The notes under the pieces were generated by a model that saw only the letters and a list, made by a program, of their open reading frames with translations, searched no databases and was not told the origin of the DNA. From NCBI GenBank assembly GCA_000934385.1, contig KN880590.1:1-55480 (forward strand): a stretch of 55,480 nucleotides of DNA. The letters are read 5' to 3'. Each line of letters begins with the position of its first letter. Within the stretch, counting starts at the first letter, position 1. Made by a program: the position numbers and the translations under genes. Origin of the DNA: Cylindrobasidium torrendii FP15055 ss-10. Taxonomy: Eukaryota > Basidiomycota > Agaricomycetes > Agaricales > Physalacriaceae. Of the stretch, positions 1 to 9,357 are shown in pieces.

Positions 1-158
1 GAGGATTAAGTTATTTGTGCTCTTGGCCATTTACTTGGATTCGTTTCCTATATATGATACTCTGAGCCGTTTGTAATATTGGTTCATGTCCCTAATATTG
101 CTCTCAACGCATCTACTTTGCATATGTAGCGATAATTGTACTTGTGACATGCATATTA
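1..158. other. AT-rich intergenic sequence
   Basis: No coding frame with family similarity is visible. The sequence is AT-rich compared with the rest of the window and leads into the inverted-repeat element. Confidence 0.5.
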
Positions 159-484
159 GAGTGTATTAGTTGGGCAATATTTAGCTATTTTAGCTAAAGT
201 GATAAGCCATCTAGATAAATAACAGAATTAGTCCGAATAGCTAGTATCCTCCAAGACCAGCGACAACGTCGATTCTCCGCCATAGAAGGAAGGTGCATCG
301 GTCAGGAGTAGTCCTACACTACCCTGCAGCACCAGATTGGGTGATCCAATTTGTCTTCTGGGCTCGTCATTCAGCTGTGCTGAGTGCTGGATAGTTAAGA
401 CCACCAAAGACCAACGAACTTTTGGTAGCGTTATCAAAAAGATAAATAGCGAAAATAGCTAAATATCGCAAAACTAATACGCTC
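159..484. mobile_element. MITE-like non-autonomous DNA transposon
   Basis: Two terminal inverted repeats of 38 bp (159-196 and 447-484) match at 33 of 38 positions. Both begin GAG(T/C)GTATTAGTT and run into an ATATTTAGCTATTTT block. The element is flanked on both sides by TA (157-158 and 485-486), the target duplication typical of Tc1/mariner-type elements. The 326-bp interior has no transposase reading frame. The right end lies 15 bp beyond the stop codon of the neighbouring NAPE-PLD-like gene, so that gene's polyadenylation signals probably fall inside the element. The repeats and flanks are seen directly; the superfamily is inferred from the TA only. Confidence 0.65.
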
Positions 485-499
485 TATTCTCTGCCGCCG

Positions 500-1792
500 C
501 TAAGTTATAATCACAGTCTCACCAACATCGATGGCACGGAAACCTCTGTCTTCGGCCCAAGTGGTATCAAGCGTCGTGTTACTAAATGTACTTTCCAAGG
601 CCTGTTTCAGCAGGTAGACAGGCTCGACAGCCTCATCTTCACTTCCACAGAAGGTGCCAAAATGCATGGCAATACTATGCTTGGCCCGTATGTCAACCGA
701 TAACGCGACGGCATCGCGCGGCGTGGCGTGCAAAGTGGCAAGAAGGGTCTCTGTTGCCTGAGGTGTAAGCTAATGGGTTGTGAGAAATAGACTGATGTTC
801 ATGAAAGCATATTCGTACCCGTAAGCCGCATCGTCCCAGAAAAGACAGCGACGCCCCTCGCCAAATTGGAATCATAGCCAAGTCGAATGGGCCATACTTT
901 GCGCCAATTTCAGCGAATGCAGGACATGCTCCATCGGAGTTAGTGTATCCTGTATCTCTAAGAGGAGAAATAAGAGGAGGACACCCATGAAGAAGTCAGT
1001 CCGCACCCAGCATGGTATATGTTTGTGTTAGCGCGACGAGCAACCCATGAAGCCCATAGCGCACGACCCTGGTCGTGGACACCTCGTCCTTGAGATATAA
1101 TGTTTGAACTAAGCTGAAGCGACAGAGGGCATGGAGCGTACCGCTATTATGTTGAGCAGGCGTGCACACCACTTCGACGCCGTTTGGGAAGGTTTTTGAG
1201 TCCCACCAATCCATTTCATGGACACGATCCGCGCTCACAATGGGTATTGACTCCAATATGAGTTGTTTGATCCCGAGAGGAACGAGTAATACCGTCGATA
1301 CTAGGCAAATGTGCCGCAGCGCCTCGATATCGAGGTGGTCATAGCTTCGAGTTAAGTATACAGTGGCACCGGTGAGAAAGACAGTATTCACTGGTTATGG
1401 GAAATGAATATATAGTCCACCACCGGGAGTTCCTTCGGCCTGCATGGAGGTAAAAGCCATCTCTTTGGCCCGAGCCACGTAACTGGAGAGGCACGTTCAG
1501 CGAAGATTGGATCGAAAAGGACAGTGACTGGGTCAGGATGCTCATCACAGCCTGGAACCTGGACAACAAAGCCAGCATGTCCCAGCCATGTAGCCTTTAT
1601 AGCTTTCGTATTGTGGTCGTTGTACACTGAGAAGTCGGCAGACACAGTCTTTGGTGCAGAGACTTTGATGTCGAATGGTTTTGCCCACGTCAATGGAACT
1701 TTCAAGACTGTAGTTATAGCTTTCTTCCACGGATATTGAGTCCCCCAGGGATTCCGGAAACCACCGTTGACGTGGTGTGACAAAGTAGACAT
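500..1792 (-). CDS. NAPE-PLD-like metallo-beta-lactamase phospholipase
   Basis: Five exons give about 370 residues. N-acyl-phosphatidylethanolamine phospholipase D hydrolyses membrane NAPEs to N-acylethanolamines and phosphatidic acid. Family marks in order are TWLGHAGFVVQ, FDPIFAERASP, GPKRW, the zinc motif ISHNHYDHLD, DWWDS, TPAQHNSGRG, LWASWV, IYHAGDTGY, KYGPFDLAMIPI and MHFGTFCGSEDEA near the end. Intron 1 (donor gtgaat) splits the codon of the second His of HNHYDH, so an unspliced reading misses the motif. Further introns lie after NSG, after YHAG and after GRCGLR. The start MSTLSHHVNGGFRNPW is chosen because HHV..GFRNPW is the usual fungal N-terminus; a short upstream exon cannot be excluded. 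It is divergent from the next gene, with 137 bp between starts. All metal ligands are present, so activity is likely; substrate specificity is inferred from the family. Confidence 0.85.
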
Positions 1793-1929
1793 GTAGACAG
1801 TAGTGATGGTGGTTGAGCATCATGTTCTGACAACCATCCGGCCCGATCATCCGTGTGCTGTGAGCGCGCCTGGGCGCGTATTCGCGTTTTCTTCCGCCCA
1901 TTTCTTTCCTGCAGCAGCAACTATTGCAT

Positions 1930-2835
1930 ATGGAGTCTGGCGCTGAGCATAAGTTTGAGCGCCCGTCGCTGGTCATTATCCCAAGCACCCCGCCTGTAAA
2001 CCGAGCTACTGCCGACAACACTTCTCACGATCGGCCCTCAATTGAATGTTCTTTTTCGGATCCAAATTCCCAACCACGCCATCCATATACGGATGTAGAC
2101 GAAAGACCGGTACAGGTGGCCTTCAACGGGCAGAACCAAATCCTCACTGCCATCATCGTCGGCGTAAGTAGCGTCCAAGAAACAAAACTGTTCAATAAAC
2201 CCCACCTCAGGCGCCTCTCATCGCATCCGTTGTCGGCTCCTGCCTCAGCGTAGTTGTAGCTGACTTCAGCACCGCCCTCGATGATGATCCCCGCAAGCGT
2301 CCTGCGCGCGCATCAGCCGTTATGGCGCTCTTATGGAGCGCCATGCTCACCAGCCTCGGGTCGACAATGACCGCCGTCGCAGGCCTTGCGATGAACAGCG
2401 GGTACCACGACGCCCATGTTGGTGTCACAAAGAAACTCGCTCGAGTAATACGGCAGTGGAAGAACGGGAATGCACCGCTGCCCCGGCATGCACGACGACC
2501 TTCTAGCCGTCACTCGCCGAGGGCGCCCTCCCCTGCACCAACGGTGTTAAGCACCATAACCGATCACCACAAGGAGCAACACCAGGCTGTGGCATTCCGG
2601 GCCGCCGTTGTTGCATCTCGAGTGAGTTTGTTCTCGCGCCCCATGTTCTCTATCTAAAAGAACACAGCTGCTTGGCCTTTCCATCGCCCTTCTCGCTATT
2701 GGCTTAGCTGTATATGTTTTCTTGATATATCCTCTGTCGGTGGCCTTGGTGACTACACTCGTTGGTGTGATCACCGCCATGGTCGCTGCCGCCCCATTGC
2801 TGCCTATACTGTTAGCATCATTCCGCGACTCGTAG
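1930..2835 (+). CDS. four-pass membrane protein of unknown function
   Basis: Three exons (1930-2163, 2211-2621, 2668-2835) give 270 residues. The first about 65 residues are hydrophilic and Ser/Pro-rich. Four hydrophobic segments follow: one starting ILTAIIVG and continuing across intron 1 as APLIASVVGSCLSVVV, one around ALLWSAMLTSLGSTM, one beginning LLGLSIALLAIGLAVYVF, and a last one around VALVTTLVGVITAMVA. The loop between helices 2 and 3 is basic and His/Arg-rich. The splice junctions join in frame and extend hydrophobic segments, which supports the model. The layout resembles the large agaricomycete sets of short multi-helix membrane proteins, but I recognise no named family. The ATG at 1930 is the first in frame. 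Confidence 0.6.
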
Positions 2836-2952
2836 TATACCCTGTAAACTGATTTATGAGGATAGAACATCCTGTCCCATTCACAAACGGTCCAATTTAA
2901 TGTCGTTGGTACAACAAGCTAAGATAAAATAAAATAGCAAGCACCCACTTCA

Positions 2953-5900
2953 CTAATCACTAGTGACGGAATCATCATCCGCCATGAAAGGTCTGTGAGC
3001 TCGTCAGCGAACGTATCTTCAGTCCGTCCCAAAGACACTCACGCATACTCATAATCATTGCGGATCGCATTCGCCATCCACTCCTCGTCCGCCTCCTGCA
3101 ATGGATATCCTTGCCCACCCGCAACACTCAGTATAACAGGCAGTAACACCAATCCATGCAGCGCTCCCGCAACGATCAATGTCAACCACATCCGGAAATA
3201 ATAAATCTAAAACCCAGGTCAGTTGCATTGTTCCCAGCCTCTTCGAAAAAACACACCTCGAGCAGCTTCGACCTAGTCAACGCCATAACACACATCCCAA
3301 TAAGCTTTGTAAACGTGATTCCTGACAGAACCGACGGCCCTACATCCGTCAAAGCCGTCCACATCCTCTCGTCTCGCTCCTTCTGTCCAGCCGGATGATC
3401 CATGGCCAGGCCTGCACCAGCACTCATAAATGCCCTCGCAACATGCGCACAGAACTCGACCGCAATTCCCAGCGAAATTACCAGGTTGACCAAGCTCAGC
3501 GCGTTCAGGCTGATACCCCAAAGGGGCATCATACCCATCACCGCCGTCACAGTCAAACCAACGACAGCAGTGACGATGGACCCAGTCCTCCACGACCCAA
3601 GCAATATTGCTGTCACCAACAAAACCGCCGCAAGTCCTAGTCCCAGGACCATCTGCGTCGTTGCAGTAATATGCGAATACTGCTCGAAGAACACATAGTG
3701 GATCGCATAGGGGAATACATTCGCCCCCGTCTGCTCCGAGATGTCGTTTGCAATCCGCGTTGCTGCCTCATACGAAGCAATGAAGTCCGCCTGAGACTTG
3801 AGCGGCTTATGGAAAGTACGGAAATGTGATGCCTCTACACCCGAGTCACCAAAGGCGACGGCAGTCCCGAACGACGCCTTTCCAGCTTGAGGACATTCCT
3901 CGCCCGTTGGTGAGACGATCCACTGCTCGAGATAACGCATGAAGTCTGCGCCCTCCGGCAGTCCGGTCATTGTGATGTTGTACGGCGGGTCACGGCCTTC
4001 ATAACAGGGCCTGCACCTCCTCGGGTTCTCCCCTGGTTCACAAAACGTCGTTGGGTCGTTCTTGCGAACCCTACAGCAACTCTCCTTGGCAGGATCAAGC
4101 CACCCGAGAAAGTCGTCTATCCACGAAGCGGTGGGTTCGGAGATGTAAGAGTATGCAGGTCGTTTGCGCTCGGCTTCCAAGACATTGGCAAGTGACAGTG
4201 TGTCGCATGTCGTGAATCGACCGCAAAGCGCTTGCTGACCATCTCGTTGGGTGACATCGACGTCTTTGGTGACAAAGTACACTGGTGGGCCAACATCGAA
4301 GTATGCATCGAGCTTGTTGAAGTATCCGGCGAGATACGAGTCTGATGGCAGAGCGAGTCTCTGGTCTGGCAAACATGAGCGACATCAAGCAAGAGCATAT
4401 ACAGTCACATACCAAGACCGAATTCGATGTGTTGCATCGAGATGACCGAGCCAACGAAAATACCTGAGAAGATAAACATGACAATGCCCTTGACCCAAGG
4501 TTGCAGCAGCATAGGCGCATAGTAGCGCTTGATGAACCTGGCTATCGAGCCCGTGCTGCGACCAGTATGTTCGCGCAAGGATATACGCGGCGGCAGTCTT
4601 ACGCATGGGAAACAGTCCACTCGGCTGACCTATCATGAGGATTTGAACATGGTCCATCTAGCTGGCATGGAAGAGAACGTACCTCCGACCTCCTCAAATC
4701 CAAACACAGCGCACTCACGAATACTGTCACTTGCATGATCGCATTAAGCAGGACACTACCGGCAGCATATAATGCGAAGTTTCGAACTGCAGGCATGGGC
4801 ACCAACGCGCCCAGTGCAAACGCTACCGTCTCCGTGATAGAGCTGAGCAAAATTGACGGTCCCATCTTCGCCAATGCCCTCGCAACCCGTTCCTCGGCAC
4901 TGAGGAAAAGCGGGACAGAGGCGGCATCCACAGAACCATCGTTCGTGCTTTCGAATGGAGAGAAATGCCCGCCGCCGCCCTCGCGAGCAGGCGATGTTGG
5001 CACACCACCTCCGATGACAGCAGCATTCGGCCCGTGTAACGAGTTCTGTCTGTCCAGTTCGTGTACCAAGATGAAGACGTTGTCCACACCCACGGCCAAT
5101 ATGAGGAATGGTATGACTTCCGCGATAATGAGGGTCACCTTCACCCCAAGGAGGGAGAAGAATCCGACAGACGTCGACACCGAAAGAATGACGAGTGCTA
5201 TACCAAATAATGCAAGCGATACCTTGCTGTCTGTGAACATGGCGCGCGGAAGACGTGGGAACCAGTGGGGTTGCATCCGGGAATCAATGCTGCGCTGCGA
5301 GTTGGAACTGTTGCTCTTGAATAAACCTGGGAAATTGCGTGCCCAGAGCCAAAGTGCGTGCCACACGCTGTCATCGTCCGACCGCGAGCCGCCGCCGAGG
5401 GTTAACGAGACATACAAGAACATGGCGAGATACGAAAGCACCACAATAGTCACGTCCGTGTTCGTGCTCTTATTAAGCTCTTCCTCGAGCGAAACGCCAG
5501 TCGAAAAACCGATTTCGAGTCCTGCCTCTTTGCCAATAACGGACGAGAGGTCCACAAGGTATGCACGCAATTCCTCCTCCCACTCCTCGGCGCCAGGAAG
5601 GTGCGAAACGACATACGTCACGACCATGGCCTCCGCCTGCGTGTAAAGCTTCTTGTCCTCTTCATCCGTTGGAACGCCGCCAAGTACGTATTGCGGTGCT
5701 AGCGGCTGCTGGAAATCGGGTAGACAGTCCCCTGGGAAGGTTGCGCAGTCCAGGAGATGGTCTGCCCATGTATCAGGGTCGTAGTCGTCCAAACTGTTCC
5801 CAAACCAGGCGCCAACGGATTGCACAACACAAGCCCCTTCTTCTCCTACGGGCTTGAAGCAAACATCCTCGAGCTTGTATCCATTCGGGGATGTGATATC

Positions 5901-7257
5901 CCGAATGTAGCTCTCGACGCCAAACCAGTACTTGAGGTGATCCCAAGACAGAACAGGTTTATCTGAATCCGCACCAGCAGTGATGAATATTTGTTCTGTC
6001 CTATAGAAGGGCCCGAACTTGTCGTCGAAGTACTCCTTGTTGAGTTTCGTCTCCGATGTAGGTGACACCCATAGTCGTACGGGGTCCGTTTCGACAGAGA
6101 AGAACTTCCAGCCAATATTTAGCAGACCAAGCACGGTGAACATGATGCAGAACGTAAGCCACGGATAGGAAGCTGTGAGGAAGCCTAAGCGGTAGAACAC
6201 CTTGCGAAGGAAGTTGTTGAGCCTATGTTGACGGGGCTGAGCAGTCTCTACTGGGTCCAGCAGGGAGGCACCGCGACCATATTCGTCGTCTGTGTCACCA
6301 TCACGCTGGTCACCATCTGTAAGTGACGCCGCGCCGATGAGGCCTCTATTACGCGTTGGAGACAGGAGGGACGCTGTGTCCACACTAAGCGCGACCCGTT
6401 CGTAACGCCGTTCGCGCCTCTTCCTGACTGTGCGACCGATGAGAACACCGCCACCGAATCCGAGTACTAGAATTCCCCATATGAGGAGGAGAGCAAATGA
6501 TAGGCACGAGACTTGGCCGACGTTGCATTGACCGTCATCCGGTGGTGGCTCGAGTGTAGGGCATACAGTGGGGCAGTCGATACACGAGCAACGGCTCTCG
6601 GGGTCATTGTCGGAGCAGTGGCGAGCCTTTGGGTCCAGTGGGGTAATTTCGTCAGGGGAACCAGCTGAGGGTGGAGGGAAATCAATTTGGAATGGGCTGC
6701 CGATTGCCTTCTCATCTCCAAGAAACTTGAGGAATGCCTTTGCGTTCTTCGCACCTCCGCCAATAAAGTCCATTGCAAATCCATTGGTTGCCCCCATCTG
6801 TACGCTCTTGCACGAATCGTAGAATGCGTCTGAAAACTGGTCGCCGACGAAAAAGTCAACCGACTGCACCGCTGTGCGTCCTGCGTCGGTAGTCTGTGTA
6901 GACGTCACATTGAGAAAATCCGCTTGGTTCGGGGAGCAGGTGAATGTGCAGAAGAAGGACTTGAAGTTGTTGAGGCAGGCTGGGCATGATGACACGAGGC
7001 CAGTGACTTGGGCGAAGTTGTCGCGGAGGGTTTCCAGCTGTGCGGATGTGCAGCAGGTCGGCCCTTGCGCGAATTCGGCACCACAGACCGACGTTAGCAA
7101 ATCTCTGTCGTCGGGCTAGACGCCGGGGTCAATAGCTATTTCATGCAGACGAAATGTAACGCACTTGAACTGGCTTCCCATCATACGGACACGGTAGATC
7201 TCGTCCAAACAACCCCTTCTTCCCGCAAGTATCCCGCATAGAACAATGGCCGGCCAT
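2953..7257 (-). CDS. NPC1: NPC1-type intracellular sterol transporter
   Basis: Six exons give about 1,360 residues (human NPC1 is 1,278). NPC1 moves sterols out of the endosomal or vacuolar lumen. The Cys-rich luminal sterol-binding domain comes first: CSMRDTCGKKGLFGRDLPCP, then PTCCTSAQLETL, CLNNFKSFFCTFTCSP and a Cys-rich hinge, followed by helix 1 (LLLIWGILVLGFGGG). A sterol-sensing RND half follows with FLILAVGVDNVFILVHELDR. A second luminal loop is rich in Cys, and the C-terminal RND helices contain NLVISLGIAVEFCAHV. Introns lie after YDGKPVQ, DLRRSE, EFGL, SKLLE and EYA; the last exon encodes PFMADDDSVTSD. The first in-frame ATG (7257) lies only four residues before the first Cys, so no signal peptide is encoded by this model. 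A hydrophobic stretch upstream could splice in (see findings). It is divergent from the sirtuin, with 139 bp between starts. Confidence 0.93.
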
Positions 7258-7396
7258 ACTGGCGAGCGAGCGGAAAATTGGACAGCGTCTGCAAGTTGTG
7301 TGTTCACAGTAGCAGTGCAAGACGCGTTATCCGAATCACAGTCGCGTCATGTCATGATTCACGTGGGGTCGGCCTTTTTACTCACCAGCAGCCATC

Positions 7397-8353
7397 ATGA
7401 GTGCAGATATGGATGCCTTTCAAGGCGTGCTTAAAAGCTCGAAAAATATTCTCTGCGTCGCTGGCGCTGGCTTGTCCGCTGCATCCGGTATCCCAACGTT
7501 TCGTGGCGCAGGAGGGCTGTGGCGAAAACACAATGCCACGAGCCTGGCGACCCCCAAGGCATTCAAAGCAAACCCATCCCTGGTATGGCAGTTTTACCAC
7601 TATCGCAGAGAGTCGCAAGTCAGCCTTTTGATTTCCCGGCTCTTATTGCTGAGCCTTTTCAGAGCACTCAAAGCTGAACCCAACGCCGCCCATCGCGCGC
7701 TGGCTCAGTTCTCACTGGCGTCTATTCGACAAAACCTCGCCCCCGATTCAACGTTCACACTTATCACCCAGAACGTTGACGGCCTGAGCGCCGTTTGTCT
7801 TGAGGAAGTCCTCAAGCAACATCCCGATGAACCACAGCCAGCCCAGCCGTATATACTGGAAATGCATGGCCGAATCTTCGACGTCAAGTGCACCAAGTGC
7901 GAGCACGTCGAATTCAGCAAGGCCTCTCCCATCTGTGATGCACTCGGCGGTACAGAAAAGCTCATCGACAGGCAGACGGCCGATAGCGATATCTCAGTCG
8001 CGGACCTTCCCCGTTGTGCCAACTGTGGCTCGCTCACACGACCAGGTGTGGTTTGGTTCGGCGAGAGGCCCTTCCACATGCCTTCAATCGACAAACTTGT
8101 TGAGAAATCAGACCTATGTTTGGTCGTAGGAACCTCTTCAACGGTATGCGCGATGGACTTCTTGTCTCTTTGTCTCTGCAGAAGCTGAAAACAGTCCAAG
8201 GTTTACCCGGCCGCTGGGTATGCTGCAGAGGTCCAATCTCTAGGAGGAAAGGTTGCTGTCTTCAACCTGGACAGAAGCGATGGGGATGAGGATTCTGACT
8301 TTCTTTTCCTGGGGCCGTGTGAAGAAACATTGCCACGGGCTCTTGGGCTGTAA
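7397..8353 (+). CDS. class III (SIRT5-like) NAD-dependent protein deacylase
   Basis: Three exons give about 280 residues. Sirtuins use NAD+ to remove acyl groups from lysine. Visible motifs are [15 protein letters not shown] (NAD binding), [16 protein letters not shown], the catalytic His in EMHGRIF, a zinc ribbon made of CTKC and [13 protein letters not shown] and VVGTSST. In SIRT5 the Tyr and Arg of the YxxR segment bind succinyl or malonyl carboxylates; HYRRE keeps both, so acidic deacylation rather than deacetylation is predicted. Intron 1 (51 nt, donor gtcgca) is open and in frame, but removing it gives [18 protein letters not shown], which fits the family. Intron 2 is best closed at an AAG acceptor to give [16 protein letters not shown]. 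The stop is at 8351-8353. The 5' region is shared with the divergent NPC1 gene. Confidence 0.88.
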
Positions 8354-8616
8354 AGGTGCTCATGCAGATAATGGAACTCGAAATGTATTTGTAGTCCAGC
8401 TTCCGTGTCATGTACACAACGCATGCAATTGAGGTATAGGGCTTTGACGCGTCGCATACGTGCAGGAGTGCCTGTGAAAAACTGCAGACAGGGAGAGTGG
8501 GAGATGTGAACGCAAATCTCTGGGAAACTCAGAGGTTGTGAGCAGACGTGTATTAGGATGTAAGTATCTGTCACGGAATGAGTGCTAGTCCTGTCAGCGT
8601 ATTCTAGCGAGCGCAC

Positions 8617-9123
8617 CTATGAGGCTTCGGAAGGTTTGTCGGCCTGTATTGTGTCCGGGTCATTGAGAACGTCCAAGCCAGCCAGCCGTGCATGGCCTGG
8701 GTCGTTGGTATCCACTCCATACAATGCCTCCATCACTCTTGCTTCTCTGTCACTAAGACCGCCTTCGCTCCAGCTCTCCCCGGTCGTTGTCAAGCCCGCA
8801 CGGGGTACATAATGGTCGTCTTTTTCCCACTCCCAGAATTTGCCCATCTTTTGCTCGGCGTGGATCTTGTCCCGGAATGTCTTCAAGCCGACGTGCGCTG
8901 CCATGTTCGTTTGTGCCCGCTTGGTGATGAACGCCTCGTCAATGCGCTGAGAGAGGTTTTCGGGGGTAATGAATGTATTTGCTTGGTGGTACAATGCCAC
9001 CAGTGCGTGAACTTTCTCGGTGGGAAGCCTGGGCAATTCCTTTGGCGCCGAGGAAGAGGAAGAGTGACGGCAGAGCACCCGCAGAGGTGCGCGTACCCGA
9101 GACGCGACGGACGAGGAGGACAT
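8617..9123 (-). CDS. small mitochondrial-type conserved protein
   Basis: A single exon encodes 168 residues. The N-terminus (MSSSSVASRVRAPLRVLCRH) is rich in Ser and Arg and lacks acidic residues, as expected for a mitochondrial presequence. A helical segment starting LPTEKVHALVALYHQANT and continuing into ITPENLSQRIDEAF follows, then WEWEKDDHYVPRAG and an acidic, low-complexity tail. The ATG at 9123 is the first in frame and directly starts the presequence. I think it belongs to a conserved fungal mitochondrial family, possibly ribosome-associated, but I cannot name it. The neighbouring gene starts divergently 234 bp away. Confidence 0.65.
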   Translation of the reverse strand: MSSSSVASRVRAPLRVLCRHSSSSSAPKELPRLPTEKVHALVALYHQANTFITPENLSQRIDEAFITKRAQTNMAAHVGLKTFRDKIHAEQKMGKFWEWEKDDHYVPRAGLTTTGESWSEGGLSDREARVMEALYGVDTNDPGHARLAGLDVLNDPDTIQADKPSEAS

Positions 9124-9357
9124 GGTGGAGAGTGTTTGTGCGCGTTCGGCTGATTCCGACAACACCTTCCGGCATCATCGGCACATGGCGGGGCTGCTCG
9201 TCCCAATGCGCATTCTACTCGGTACGCTTTAGGCAATAAAACACGCGCTGCAGCCCCTTCCGACATAATAGCTTGCCTCCCTTCATTGACTGTGCCCGCC
9301 ACATATCCGGATCGGCCCATCGAACACTTACATATTACTTCTCTTCCTACCACGATC

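Noticed and set aside
4735..5646. 303-codon plus-strand open frame
   Set aside because: It is antisense to well-conserved NPC1 coding sequence and has no recognisable motifs.
9124..9165. GTG-led N-terminal extension of the small mitochondrial protein
   Set aside because: The ATG at 9123 directly begins a convincing presequence; fungal nuclear genes rarely start at GTG.
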